64,000 nt of DNA from NCBI GenBank assembly GCA_902571425.1, contig CACGBZ010000004.1, positions 50,099 to 114,098 of the forward strand, given 5' to 3'. Every line of letters starts with the position of its first letter. Position 1 is the stretch's first letter. The stretch is from an uncultured Pelagibacteraceae bacterium (GTDB lineage: Bacteria; Pseudomonadota; Alphaproteobacteria; Pelagibacterales; Pelagibacteraceae). Below, in pieces: positions 8,596-17,599 of this stretch. The notes beneath the pieces are model-generated. The model was not told the DNA's origin and ran no database searches. It saw nothing but the letters and a program-made list of their open reading frames with translations. The position numbers and the translations under genes were made by a program.

Positions 8596-8745
8596 ATGTC
8601 ATTCATAAAAGAATTTTGGGAATTTTTAAAAATAAGAAAAAAATATTGGCTTTTACCAATAATCATTGTTCTTGTAATATTTGGTGGATTAATAGTTTTA
8701 ACACAAGGTTCAGCGGTAGCACCATTTATATATACAATTTTTTAA
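8596..8745 (+). CDS. SxtK-like DUF5989 micro-protein (49 aa)
   Basis: This gene encodes 49 residues and is shorter than usual gene-calling cut-offs. It begins MSFIKEFWEFLKIRKKYWLLP with an amphipathic basic head. One hydrophobic helix (IIIVLVIFGGLIVL) follows, and the end GSAVAPFIYTIF is characteristic of SxtK/DUF5989 proteins. The stop of the SxtJ gene is one base upstream and the hydrolase GTG start is one base downstream, so translation is probably coupled. In other genomes such micro-proteins accompany SxtJ and a NodU-type carbamoyltransferase. The role is unknown; a membrane subunit or anchor for the complex is an inference. Confidence 0.85.
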   Translation: MSFIKEFWEFLKIRKKYWLLPIIIVLVIFGGLIVLTQGSAVAPFIYTIF

Positions 8746-8746
8746 A

Positions 8747-9802
8747 GTGAAGAATTTTTCAATAATTTTTTTTATTACACTAGGTTTTTTTTTAATATTA
8801 AATATTTTAATCGTCTTTACATGGCCAATTTATTCAAAATTTAAATCTGATAATCACAACTACTCTATTGAACAAAAAAAATTGTTAAATTTATCAGATG
8901 ATAACTTGATAATTCTTAAGAATGAAACTTGGAAAAATTATGATAAATTTAGCTTTAAACCTTTTATAGGACACACCGAAACAAATAGAAAAGGTAAATT
9001 TGTTAACTTCAGCGAGCAAAACGGAAGAAAAATAAATCGACCATCACAGTGTGTTAGAAATGTTCATTTGTATGGTGGTAGTACGACATTTGGTTACAAT
9101 GTTACTGATGATCAAACTATTGGACAACAATTGCAAAATTTATTTGATGATAAAACTTGCGTTTTTAATCATGGAAGAGCATATTTTTATTCAAAACAAG
9201 AAAACAATTTATTTATAAATCATTTAGAAAATCAAAAAAAAATCGATTATGCTATATTTTTAGATGGCGTTAATGAAAGATGTGGGGGTTATGTATATGA
9301 CTCATATTTAAATCAAAGTTTTAATTTATTAACGGAGAAACCATACAAGATGTGGAAAGAGGGATTTAAAAATTTTTTATTAACTTTACCATTAACTCAA
9401 TTTATAAACTCTATCTTTGGATCAAGTAGGTTTGTAAACAATGATTTGAGTGTATTAAAAATAGATAGCTGTAATTCAAAAATTGAACTAAGTAAACTTT
9501 TTAAGGAAAGACTTTTAGTAAGAAAAGGAATATGTGAAAATAATAATATTGATTGCCATACATTTTTGCAACCAATGCCTGGTGTCCATGGAATTCAAAT
9601 TGAAAAATTATTATCAAAAAAAGGTCAAATAGATTTCCAAAAAAAATATAAATTATTATCTGAAGTCAAGGGCTTGATTGATTTAGGATATATTTTTAAT
9701 AAAGAAGAGATATTATCCTATATTGATGACGTACATTACTCTCCGCGTTCAAATTATTTAATAGCATCAGCTATTTTTCAAATAATCGAAAATAATGAAT
9801 AA
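8747..9802 (+). CDS. Membrane-anchored SGNH/GDSL-like hydrolase
   Basis: This 351-residue protein has an N-terminal membrane helix (residues 4-27), so the catalytic part likely faces the periplasm. SGNH blocks are recognisable. Block I is GGSTTFG with candidate nucleophile Ser112. A block II-like HGRAYF follows. Block III is DGVNE at residues 173-177, and the C-terminal catalytic pair is DDVH with Asp327 and His330. Such enzymes act as O-acyl esterases or transferases on glycans and lipids. The GTG start at 8747 follows the SxtK stop by one base, and the 3' end overlaps the carbamoyltransferase by 8 bases. A role in trimming or acylating the carbamoylated product is inferred from linkage. Confidence 0.8.
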   Translation: MKNFSIIFFITLGFFLILNILIVFTWPIYSKFKSDNHNYSIEQKKLLNLSDDNLIILKNETWKNYDKFSFKPFIGHTETNRKGKFVNFSEQNGRKINRPSQCVRNVHLYGGSTTFGYNVTDDQTIGQQLQNLFDDKTCVFNHGRAYFYSKQENNLFINHLENQKKIDYAIFLDGVNERCGGYVYDSYLNQSFNLLTEKPYKMWKEGFKNFLLTLPLTQFINSIFGSSRFVNNDLSVLKIDSCNSKIELSKLFKERLLVRKGICENNNIDCHTFLQPMPGVHGIQIEKLLSKKGQIDFQKKYKLLSEVKGLIDLGYIFNKEEILSYIDDVHYSPRSNYLIASAIFQIIENNE

Positions 9803-11630
9803 AATATTAGGAATTTCTGCGTTTTACCATGATAGTGCTGCATGTATTTTGGTAGATGGCAAAATTATTGCAGCAGCACAAGAAGAAAGATTTACGAGAA
9901 AAAAACACGATCCAAGTTACCCAAGAAACGCAATTAATTTTGTACTGAGTTATGCAAATTTAAAATTGAGTGATGTTGATCAAATAGTTTTTTTTGAAAA
10001 ACCTTTTTTAAAGTTTGAAAGATTATTAGAAACCTATGTTGCATTTTCTCCAAAGGGTTATGCATCTTTTGCCAAGGCAATGCCATTATGGATTAAAGAA
10101 AAGCTTTTTCAGAAAAATTTATTATTTAGTAAACTAAAAGAGCATGATTTGAATTATAAATCAGATGAAAATATTTTTTTTTCAGATCATCATTTAAGCC
10201 ACGCAGCAAGCGCTTTTTTTCCATCTCCATTTGAAGAAGCAGTTATCTTAACCGCAGATGGTGTAGGCGAATGGGCCACAACCACTGTTGCTATAGGTAA
10301 AGGCAATAATTTAGAAGTGAAAAAAGAAATTCATTTTCCTCATTCTTTGGGACTTCTTTATTCTGCATTTACTTATTATACAGGATTTAAAGTTAATAGT
10401 GGTGAATACAAACTTATGGGTTTAGCACCATATGGTAAGCCAATTTATGAGAATAAAGTCAAAGATTTAATTGATTTAAAAAAAGATGGAACATTCAGAC
10501 TTGATCAAACATATTTTAATTACGCAACAGGACTAACTATGACCAATGAAAAATTTAATAATTTGTTTGGTACAAAACCACGTAATTCAAAAAATGAAAA
10601 AATAACCCAATTTCATATGGATATTGCAGCATCAATACAAAAAGTTACAGAAGATATTATGATTAGTTTATCAAAATCTATTCGAAAGGAATACGGTATT
10701 AAAAATTTGTGTTTAGCTGGTGGTGTAGCATTAAATTGTGTAGCTAATGGTAAAATTCTTAAACAAAAAATTTTCGATAATATTTGGATCCAGCCTGCTG
10801 CCGGTGATGCGGGAGGATCTTTGGGTGCAGCACTAGCTCTTTGGCATATTGAGCAAGGAAATAAAAGATTAGTAAACTCAAATGACGATATGAATGGTTC
10901 CTATCTAGGAACTGAATTTAATCAAGATGAAATTGAAAAAGAACTTAAAGCAGTTGGTGCTAATTTTGAAACTTTAAAGTATGAAGAATTAATTGATAAA
11001 ACTGCTGAATTTTTATCAAATGAAAAGGCAATTGGTTGGTTTCAGGGTAGAATGGAATTTGGACCTAGAGCTTTGGGTGGCAGATCTATTTTAGGAGATC
11101 CTAGATCTGATAAAATGCAAAAAAATTTAAATCTTAAAGTAAAATATAGAGAAAGCTTTAGACCTTTTGCTCCTTCAGTTCTGAGAGAGGATTTAACAGA
11201 TTGGTTTGAGATAAATGTTGATAGCCCCTACATGTTATTAGTTGCAAATATCAATCAAAGCAAAAAGATAGAAATGAACGATGAACAAAAAAATCTTTTT
11301 GGTATAGATAAATTAAATATAAAGAGATCAGAAATTCCTGCAGTAACTCATGTTGATTATTCAGCTAGAGTTCAAACTGTTACAAAAAATACAAATAATC
11401 GTTACTATGATTTAATTTATAAATTTAAAGAAAAAACAGGCTGCCCTATAATTATAAACACATCATTTAACGTGAGAGGTGAGCCAATTGTAAATACTCC
11501 AATAGATGCTTTTAATTGTTTCATGGGAACCAAATTGGATTATTTGGTTATTGGAGACTGTATTTTAGATAAGTCAAAACAAGATCCTAATCTCAAAAAA
11601 GACTATGCAAAAAAATTTGAATTAGATTAA
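9795..11630 (+). CDS. NodU/CmcH/SxtI-type O-carbamoyltransferase
   Basis: This 611-residue enzyme has full family length. The N-terminal Kae1-like ATPase domain carries FYHDSAA (His12), DHHLSHAASA at residues 131-140, and AGGVALNCVANGK near residues 308-320. The C-terminal domain contains FGPRALGGRS at residues 422-431 and FRPFAPSV. Family members make carbamoyl-adenylate from carbamoyl phosphate and ATP and transfer the carbamoyl group to a hydroxyl of a sugar or small molecule (NodU, TobZ, SxtI). It overlaps the hydrolase gene, closing a five-gene unit with the glycosyltransferase, SxtJ and SxtK. I infer a membrane-associated glycan or lipid acceptor; no saxitoxin-type biosynthesis genes are present. 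Confidence 0.93.
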   Translation: MNKILGISAFYHDSAACILVDGKIIAAAQEERFTRKKHDPSYPRNAINFVLSYANLKLSDVDQIVFFEKPFLKFERLLETYVAFSPKGYASFAKAMPLWIKEKLFQKNLLFSKLKEHDLNYKSDENIFFSDHHLSHAASAFFPSPFEEAVILTADGVGEWATTTVAIGKGNNLEVKKEIHFPHSLGLLYSAFTYYTGFKVNSGEYKLMGLAPYGKPIYENKVKDLIDLKKDGTFRLDQTYFNYATGLTMTNEKFNNLFGTKPRNSKNEKITQFHMDIAASIQKVTEDIMISLSKSIRKEYGIKNLCLAGGVALNCVANGKILKQKIFDNIWIQPAAGDAGGSLGAALALWHIEQGNKRLVNSNDDMNGSYLGTEFNQDEIEKELKAVGANFETLKYEELIDKTAEFLSNEKAIGWFQGRMEFGPRALGGRSILGDPRSDKMQKNLNLKVKYRESFRPFAPSVLREDLTDWFEINVDSPYMLLVANINQSKKIEMNDEQKNLFGIDKLNIKRSEIPAVTHVDYSARVQTVTKNTNNRYYDLIYKFKEKTGCPIIINTSFNVRGEPIVNTPIDAFNCFMGTKLDYLVIGDCILDKSKQDPNLKKDYAKKFELD

Positions 11631-11640
11631 ATTCATTAAT

Positions 11641-12945
11641 ATGCAAATTATTAATGATGATGGATGCAGTTGGATTAATGATTTAAATCCAAGATTAAAT
11701 ATAAAAGTTCTAGATAAAAATGAAGAATGTGAATGGCTTATTATAGGAGCAGGCTATACAGGATTATCTGCAGCAAGAAAATTAGGTCAACTTTATCCTG
11801 GTCAAAAAATATTTTTAGTTGATGCTCAGCTAGCAGGAGAGGGCGCTAGTTCAAGAAATTCAGGCTACTTAGTCGATACAACACTTAATGATGGTTTTAC
11901 TTCTAATAAAGAATTAGAAAATTATAGAAAAAAAGCAGATATCTATAAATTGGGAATAGATGCTATTAAAAAATTTATTAAAGAATATCAGGTAGATTGT
12001 GATTGGAATGAATGTGGAAAGTATTTTGCATCATCAAAGCAAGAAGATAGAAAAATATTAGAAAATTTTTCAGATACCTTATCAAAATTAGGTTTTGAAC
12101 ATAATTTGCTATCAAATAAAGAACTTAAAAAAAGATTAGGTACCAATTTTTACAATATTGCTCTTCATACAAAGGGGGGGATTTTATTACATCCAGGTAA
12201 ATTGGTTAGAGCCATGATCGATACATTGCCAGATAACATAAATCTTTATGAAAATTCCTCATTATTAGACTGGAAAAAGAAAAATGATACAATCATTTGT
12301 AAATTTAAAAATGGTTCAATTAAAACTAAAAAAATTATTTTTGCTACAAACGGATTTCTGAAGTCTTTAGGAATAAAATCAAATTATAATTTTCCTATTA
12401 CTTTAACAGCCAGTATGACAAGATCTTTATCAGATGAAGAGTTTATATCTCTTGGTGAACCTAAAGAGTGGGGAGTTTTACCTGTAAGACCAATGGGTGC
12501 TACTATTAGGATGACTAAAGATAGAAGAATTTTAATCAGAAATACTGCAGAACTTTATAATCCTCATCAAATGTCAAAATCTGAATTAATCAAAAGATCA
12601 TTAAAACAAAAAACTGGAATTAAAAAAAGATTTCCAGAATTATCTGATGATATTATTAAATCTTCTTGGTCAGGTATTGTTTCAAGAACAAGAAATAGTT
12701 CTCAAATTTTTGAAAAAATAGATGACAATATATTTGTTGCAGGTTGTTATAATGGCTCTGGTATTGGAGTTGGCACTTTATTTGGAGAGCAAATAGCGAT
12801 CAAAGCAAGTAATGAAAATACAAAAGAGATAGAAACTATTGAAGCAAGAAATAAACCTACTTGGCTTCCTCCTGATCCAATTTTAAGTTTAGGAGTTAGA
12901 GCAAGGTTGATTTATGAACGTTTCAGAGCAAAATCTGAGATTTAG
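11641..12945 (+). CDS. FAD-dependent amine/amino-acid oxidoreductase (DadA/PuuB-like)
   Basis: This 434-residue flavoprotein has a dinucleotide-binding GAGYTGLSAARKLG near residue 38 and the DAQLAGEGASSRNSG segment typical of DAO-type oxidases such as gamma-glutamylputrescine oxidase. The C-terminal FAD-closing motif is NIFVAGCYNGSGIGVGTLFG. The likely reaction is oxidative deamination of a secondary or primary amine. It starts 10 bases after the carbamoyltransferase on the same strand, but nothing in its family connects it to carbamoylation. Its stop overlaps the convergent hydratase gene by 4 bases. The substrate is unknown. Confidence 0.85.
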   Translation: MQIINDDGCSWINDLNPRLNIKVLDKNEECEWLIIGAGYTGLSAARKLGQLYPGQKIFLVDAQLAGEGASSRNSGYLVDTTLNDGFTSNKELENYRKKADIYKLGIDAIKKFIKEYQVDCDWNECGKYFASSKQEDRKILENFSDTLSKLGFEHNLLSNKELKKRLGTNFYNIALHTKGGILLHPGKLVRAMIDTLPDNINLYENSSLLDWKKKNDTIICKFKNGSIKTKKIIFATNGFLKSLGIKSNYNFPITLTASMTRSLSDEEFISLGEPKEWGVLPVRPMGATIRMTKDRRILIRNTAELYNPHQMSKSELIKRSLKQKTGIKKRFPELSDDIIKSSWSGIVSRTRNSSQIFEKIDDNIFVAGCYNGSGIGVGTLFGEQIAIKASNENTKEIETIEARNKPTWLPPDPILSLGVRARLIYERFRAKSEI

Positions 12946-13718
12946 ATAATTTTAGCTTTAACGGATCCAAGTTTTTCTATCTTTCCTGAATACATACCTT
13001 TTTTTATTATAGGAACAACGCCAACTGTTGATCCAGTAAAAACATAGAAATCTTTGTTTAACTTTGTTTTATCTTTTTTAACTTTGTTTAAAACAAATCT
13101 TAAAGAGTTAATTGGATTTATATAAACAGCATTTGTATTACCATTCACACTATGTTTAGTTTTTTTGTTAGAAATATTTGTTTTTAAATTTCCTATGTTA
13201 ATTTTTTTAAATTTATTTTTTCGACCTATTACAAATTTAATATTTCCTCCAAAATCACTACTTAAATCGCCAAAAGAAGTAATACCTTTTCTTTTTTGTC
13301 TATACCCAACAACTTCAATACAAGGTGCCATGTGCGAAATATATTTTTTAACATTCTTATTAGTTATTTTACCTTTCAAAGAGAAAAAATTTTTTTTGAT
13401 TAAATAACAAACCTCAAGTTCAATTCCTAAAGTATATTTATTTATTTTTACTTTCTTACCATTTTTAATTAAATTTTTTTTGAAAACAGATGCAATAAAT
13501 GGCTCTTTTTCTTTAAGTTTTTTCATTAATGGTATTCCTGTTCCACCAGCTTTAAAACCTATTACTGGATCTTTAATTTTACTTTCACATAGTTTTCTAA
13601 ATTTATCTGCTTCGGTTAATTTTTTTGTAAATTTGCTAGGAATAGCTGAAATGATTTTGTTTTTAACAAACGCATTAACGAGTTTATCAGATATTTTGTC
13701 CTTAATAGTTTTTTTCAT
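12942..13718 (-). CDS. FAH-superfamily 2-keto-4-pentenoate hydratase-like protein
   Basis: This 258-residue protein resembles MhpD-type hydratases and decarboxylases of the fumarylacetoacetase fold. The N-terminus has the helical region leading to IGFKAGGTG. The metal-site glutamates appear in LGIELEVCYLI, and APCIEVVGYR follows. The C-terminus ends with GSTVGVVPIIKKGMYSGKIEKLGSVKA, the usual closing strands. These enzymes usually hydrate 2-oxo-4-enoates. The product is very lysine-rich, as expected at this G+C. It lies convergent to the FAD oxidoreductase and 9 bases from the M23 peptidase gene end on the same strand. Confidence 0.75.
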   Translation of the reverse strand: MKKTIKDKISDKLVNAFVKNKIISAIPSKFTKKLTEADKFRKLCESKIKDPVIGFKAGGTGIPLMKKLKEKEPFIASVFKKNLIKNGKKVKINKYTLGIELEVCYLIKKNFFSLKGKITNKNVKKYISHMAPCIEVVGYRQKRKGITSFGDLSSDFGGNIKFVIGRKNKFKKINIGNLKTNISNKKTKHSVNGNTNAVYINPINSLRFVLNKVKKDKTKLNKDFYVFTGSTVGVVPIIKKGMYSGKIEKLGSVKAKII

Positions 13719-13727
13719 ATAGTCTTA

Positions 13728-14528
13728 TTAATTTAACACAGACATTGGATCAAGTCTCGTTTGAAACCAATTAATTCTAAAATCTAAATGGGGTCCAGTT
13801 GATCTTCCTGTTGATCCTACAGTTCCTATTATATCTCCCTGATTGATTTGATCACCAACTGAGACGAGAACATTTTCTAAATGAGAATATATTGTGGATA
13901 TCCCGTGACCATGATCCATTATAACTGTACCTCCTGTATAATATAAATCATCTTCAGCCATAGTAACTACACCCGAACCAGAAGATTTAATCGTCGTTCC
14001 TTGTTTAGCAGCAATATCTATTCCATAATGTGGCCATCTCGGTTTTCCATTTAAAATTCTTTGACTACCATAAACACCACTGATTATTCCTTCAACAGGC
14101 ATGATAAATTTTTCTTTAAAAAATTGTAGATCTGAATTAATTGCTCTTGCTTCTCCAATTGCATTATTTTCTTTTTTAATTCTTTTATAAACAGACTCAG
14201 GTGGAGTAACTTTACTTTCTGCCAAACCATCTATTCTTTGTATATTATATTTTCTCTTTAAAACTTTTTTTATAGTTATTGATTTTTTTCCATTAATAAT
14301 TTTTGTAAATGATAGGTCGTATTTTTGATCTCGATCTATACCAAAGACAAAAAAACCATCTTTTGAAACTTTAACTTCTTTTTTTCCAACCAAAATTTTA
14401 GCATTAGGGTCAGTTTTACCTAATATAAAATGACCTTGTAGAAATTTACCTTGGAATTCAATAGCGTTTACTGGTGATATAAAAATTAAAAAAACAAAAA
14501 AAAATCTATAAATTATTGAGCTGTCCAT
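13728..14528 (-). CDS. M23-family (LytM-type) peptidase, secreted
   Basis: This is a murein-type zinc endopeptidase of about 266 residues from ATG 14528. I chose this start because it gives a clean signal peptide (MDSSIIYRFFFVFLIFISPVNA) and only a 16-base overlap with the upstream gene; the longer frame from 14591 adds an implausible N-terminus. The M23 catalytic signatures are in the C-terminal half: HYGIDIAAKQGT, then GHGISTIYSHLENV, and finally TGPHLDFRINW. It likely acts on periplasmic peptidoglycan, or activates amidases if degenerate. It follows the SDR gene and is co-oriented with the TerC and GMC genes. Confidence 0.88.
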   Translation of the reverse strand: MDSSIIYRFFFVFLIFISPVNAIEFQGKFLQGHFILGKTDPNAKILVGKKEVKVSKDGFFVFGIDRDQKYDLSFTKIINGKKSITIKKVLKRKYNIQRIDGLAESKVTPPESVYKRIKKENNAIGEARAINSDLQFFKEKFIMPVEGIISGVYGSQRILNGKPRWPHYGIDIAAKQGTTIKSSGSGVVTMAEDDLYYTGGTVIMDHGHGISTIYSHLENVLVSVGDQINQGDIIGTVGSTGRSTGPHLDFRINWFQTRLDPMSVLN

Positions 14529-15271
14529 CCACCATCTATAATTATTGATGTTCCCGTAATCATTGAAGATGCTGATGAAGCTAAAAAGCACACTGTTGTG
14601 GCAACGTCACTTTCTGTAGCTGCTTTACCCATAGGGATATTTCCAAGAGCTAATTTTTTAAATTTTTTATTTTTAAAAAAGTTTTTAACCATTGGCGTTT
14701 CAACAAAAGTAGGTGCAACTGTGTTAACTCTAATATTTTTTTTAGCTAATTCGACACCCATTCCTTTTGTTAATCCTTCAATTCCAAATTTAGTCATATT
14801 GTAAACATTTCTACCACCCATACCCACATGACCAAGCTGTGATGACATATTTACAATTGAACCAGGTCTTTTTTTATTTTTAAGCATTTTTTTTACAACA
14901 AGTTGTGCCACGTTAAATGCTGCTTTTAAATTTAAATCTACAAGATAATTCATACTTTTTTGTTTAATTTTTTCAAAGGGTTCTGGAATGTTAGTTCCTG
15001 CATTATTTACCAATACATCAATAATTTTAATTTTATCTAATTTTTGTTTTAAATCTTCATAGTTCATTACATCGCACGAAACCTTAATAATTTTCCCTTT
15101 AACTTTTTTAATATCCTTTTCTAATTTATTTAAATCTGATGGAGTTCGACTTAAAGCTATAACTGTTGCCCCTGCTTCAGCTAGTGCAATAGAACAAGCT
15201 CTTCCCAATCCTTTACCTGCACCAGTAACTAAAGCGTATTTGTTTTTAAGATTTATTTTTTGAAGATACAT
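14513..15271 (-). CDS. Short-chain dehydrogenase/reductase
   Basis: This 252-residue classical SDR has the NAD(P) motif TGAGKGLG near residue 17. It also has NNAGTNIP, the catalytic serine region SIVNMSSQLG, and YNMTKFG for the Tyr/Lys pair. The C-terminus GTSIIIDGGWTAQ is typical of sugar- and hydroxyacid-oxidising SDRs related to gluconate 5-dehydrogenase, but specificity cannot be read. Its ATG shares one base with the TerC stop, and its end overlaps the M23 start. A coupled GMC-TerC-SDR-M23 transcript is likely. Confidence 0.9.
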   Translation of the reverse strand: MYLQKINLKNKYALVTGAGKGLGRACSIALAEAGATVIALSRTPSDLNKLEKDIKKVKGKIIKVSCDVMNYEDLKQKLDKIKIIDVLVNNAGTNIPEPFEKIKQKSMNYLVDLNLKAAFNVAQLVVKKMLKNKKRPGSIVNMSSQLGHVGMGGRNVYNMTKFGIEGLTKGMGVELAKKNIRVNTVAPTFVETPMVKNFFKNKKFKKLALGNIPMGKAATESDVATTVCFLASSASSMITGTSIIIDGGWTAQ

Positions 15272-15864
15272 TAAAAGAATAATATTTTAATATCTGTGTA
15301 AATCAACTCAACTGCTACAATTAAAATGGCTAACAATCCAAGCCAAGCTATCCATCTATATTTTTTAATCCATCCAGAAATTAAAGTTGCTGCAGTTGCC
15401 ATTAAAACTATTGATAAAACTAATCCAAATACAAGTAGTCCATAATGTTCACCAGCTGCTCCAGCAACACCCAAAACGTTATCTAAACTCATTGTAAAAT
15501 CTGCCAATAAAACTGTCCAAATAGCCTTTAAAAAACTAGAATTGTCTACTTTAACATTCTCTTCTGTATCAGAGCCTTTAATTACATCTGTATAAAGTTT
15601 GTAAACGATATAAAGTAATAACAATCCCCCAATTAATCTTAGACCAGTGATTTGTAGCAGATAGGCTGTGAGTAGTGTTAGAATTATTCTTAAAATTACA
15701 GCACCACCAATTCCCCAGAAAATAACTTTTTTTCTTTGTTCGGGTGGAAATTTAGATGCAACCATTCCAATTATAATTGCATTGTCTCCAGCTAAAACTA
15801 AATCTATAAGAATAATTTGAGTTAATATTGCTATTTGTTCAGGTGTAAAAAATTCTGCAAACAT
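15271..15864 (-). CDS. TerC-family integral membrane protein (YjbE type)
   Basis: This 197-residue membrane protein has the TerC signature acidic residues in two repeats: DLVLAGDNAIIIG near residue 21 and LADFTMSLDNVLGVAG near residue 120. About seven hydrophobic helices are visible. TerC and YjbE-type proteins are linked to metal (often manganese) export or to metallation of exported enzymes. No riboswitch such as yybP-ykoY is seen upstream, because the gene starts directly at the stop of the GMC gene (one shared base). Ion specificity is unknown. Confidence 0.88.
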   Translation of the reverse strand: MFAEFFTPEQIAILTQIILIDLVLAGDNAIIIGMVASKFPPEQRKKVIFWGIGGAVILRIILTLLTAYLLQITGLRLIGGLLLLYIVYKLYTDVIKGSDTEENVKVDNSSFLKAIWTVLLADFTMSLDNVLGVAGAAGEHYGLLVFGLVLSIVLMATAATLISGWIKKYRWIAWLGLLAILIVAVELIYTDIKILFF

Positions 15865-17459
15865 TATTGTTGTAGTATCATGTCTGCACCTTTTTCTGCA
15901 ATCATTATTGTTGGTGCATTTGTATTACCTGAAGTGATGTTTGGCATTATCGATGCATCTATAACTCTCAAATTATTAATACCTCTAACCTTAAGTTTTT
16001 CATCTACTACAGACATTTCATCTTGACCCATTTTACAAGTTCCAACTGGATGAAAAATAGTTTGTGCATAATTAGAAGCTTCTTTAACTAACTCCTCATC
16101 ATCATTTAAATGAATGCCAGGTCTGTATTCTTCAGGGGTATATTTTTTAAAAGTTTCAGACTCCATTATAATCTTTCTGGTTAACTTAAGTCCTTTAGCT
16201 GCAATCATTCTATCGTGATCTGTTGATAGATAGTTTTGTTTTATTTTTGCATAAGTTCGTGAGTCTTTATCAACAATGCTAACATGGCCTCTACTTGTCG
16301 GTCTGATATTTGAAACAGTAGGAGTAAATGCATGGAAATCATGATTTTTTGTTGCTCCCAAAGTATCCATACTCATAGGCTGAACATGCCATTGCAAGTC
16401 TGGTAGTTCTAAAGATTGATCGCTTTTAGCAAACATACAAAGTTGACTAGCACCCATAGTCATCGGGCCGCTTCTTTTAAAAACATATTCTAGGCCGATC
16501 ATCAAATTTCCAAATAAACTATTTATTTTTTTATTTAAGGATTTTAATCCATTAATTTTATAAATGGGTCTAAGCATTAAATGGTCATGTAGGTTTTCTC
16601 CAACCCCATTTAAATTTTGTACAATATCAATACCAAGATTTTTTAATTTTTCAGGATTTCCTATTCCAGAAACTTGTAAAATTTGAGGAGAGCCAATAGC
16701 TCCTGATGAAATTATAATTTCTTTATTTACTTGTACTTTTTTTAATTCATTTCCTTCCCAATACTCAACTTCTTTAGCAGTTTTATTTTCAAAATTTATT
16801 TTTTTGACATGTGAATTTGTTAAAATTTTTAAATTTTTCCTGCTCTTGATTGGGTTTAAATATCCAACAGCAGTACTACATCTAAAGCCGTCCTTTTCAG
16901 TTACCTGGAAATAACCACAGCCATGATTATCACCAGTGTTAAAATCTTTTGTTTTTGGAATACCAAATTCCTCGGCAGCATTTTGAAATTCATCCAAAAG
17001 AGGTAGATGTATTCTTTGATCTGAAACAGATAAAGGGCCTCCAACTCCATGGAACTCATCTTTTCCTCTTTCTTGGTTTTCTGCTTTAATAAAATAAGGC
17101 AAAACATCATCCCACCCCCAACCTGTGTTACCTAATTGTCTCCAAATATCATAATCTCTGTGTTGACCTCTTATATAAAGTAGACCATTGATAGAAGAAC
17201 TACCTCCTAAAGTTTTTCCTCTAGGATATCTAATAGAAATGTTGTTCATGCTCTCATCAGGTTCTGTTGTGTAGCACCAATCAGTCTTTGGATTGTGCAT
17301 TGTTTTGAAATAGCCAACAGGAATATGTATCCAAGGGTAATTATCTTTGCCACCAGCTTCAATTAATAACACTTTATTTGAAGGATTTTCAGACAACCTG
17401 TTAGCAAGCACACACCCTGCAGATCCCGCTCCGAGAATTATAAAATCAAAATTATCCAT
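15864..17459 (-). CDS. GMC-family oxidoreductase (choline/alcohol dehydrogenase-like)
   Basis: This 531-residue flavoprotein matches the BetA/AlkJ group. The FAD motif GAGSAGCVLANRLSE is near residue 10. PRGKTLGGSSSINGLLYIRG near residue 80 and GAIGSPQILQVSGIG are GMC signatures. The C-terminal catalytic histidine lies in FHPVGTCKMG and the last signature asparagine in ITSGNTNAPTIM. Likely substrates are choline or other small alcohols; no betaine aldehyde dehydrogenase is adjacent, so betA is not asserted. It is divergent from the TRAP transporter operon and heads a four-gene minus-strand unit. Confidence 0.9.
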   Translation of the reverse strand: MDNFDFIILGAGSAGCVLANRLSENPSNKVLLIEAGGKDNYPWIHIPVGYFKTMHNPKTDWCYTTEPDESMNNISIRYPRGKTLGGSSSINGLLYIRGQHRDYDIWRQLGNTGWGWDDVLPYFIKAENQERGKDEFHGVGGPLSVSDQRIHLPLLDEFQNAAEEFGIPKTKDFNTGDNHGCGYFQVTEKDGFRCSTAVGYLNPIKSRKNLKILTNSHVKKINFENKTAKEVEYWEGNELKKVQVNKEIIISSGAIGSPQILQVSGIGNPEKLKNLGIDIVQNLNGVGENLHDHLMLRPIYKINGLKSLNKKINSLFGNLMIGLEYVFKRSGPMTMGASQLCMFAKSDQSLELPDLQWHVQPMSMDTLGATKNHDFHAFTPTVSNIRPTSRGHVSIVDKDSRTYAKIKQNYLSTDHDRMIAAKGLKLTRKIIMESETFKKYTPEEYRPGIHLNDDEELVKEASNYAQTIFHPVGTCKMGQDEMSVVDEKLKVRGINNLRVIDASIMPNITSGNTNAPTIMIAEKGADMILQQ

Positions 17460-17599
17460 TAATTAGAACTCTTATAAATTAAATTTTTTTTATTTGTAAT
17501 ATTTCTGTACACAAAATTCAAATAATCCAATATTAGCACTTGTTTTAGATTTCATTTTTTGACAAGCTTTCGTTTTTAAAAATAAAGAGAGGGAAACAA

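Noticed and set aside
9795..11630. Saxitoxin or antibiotic biosynthesis cluster
   Set aside because: Only the SxtI/J/K-type genes are present; no polyketide, amidinotransferase or tailoring genes accompany them.
14529..14591. Longer N-terminus for the M23 peptidase
   Set aside because: It reads far into the SDR gene and hides the signal peptide; ATG 14528 gives a normal exported protein.
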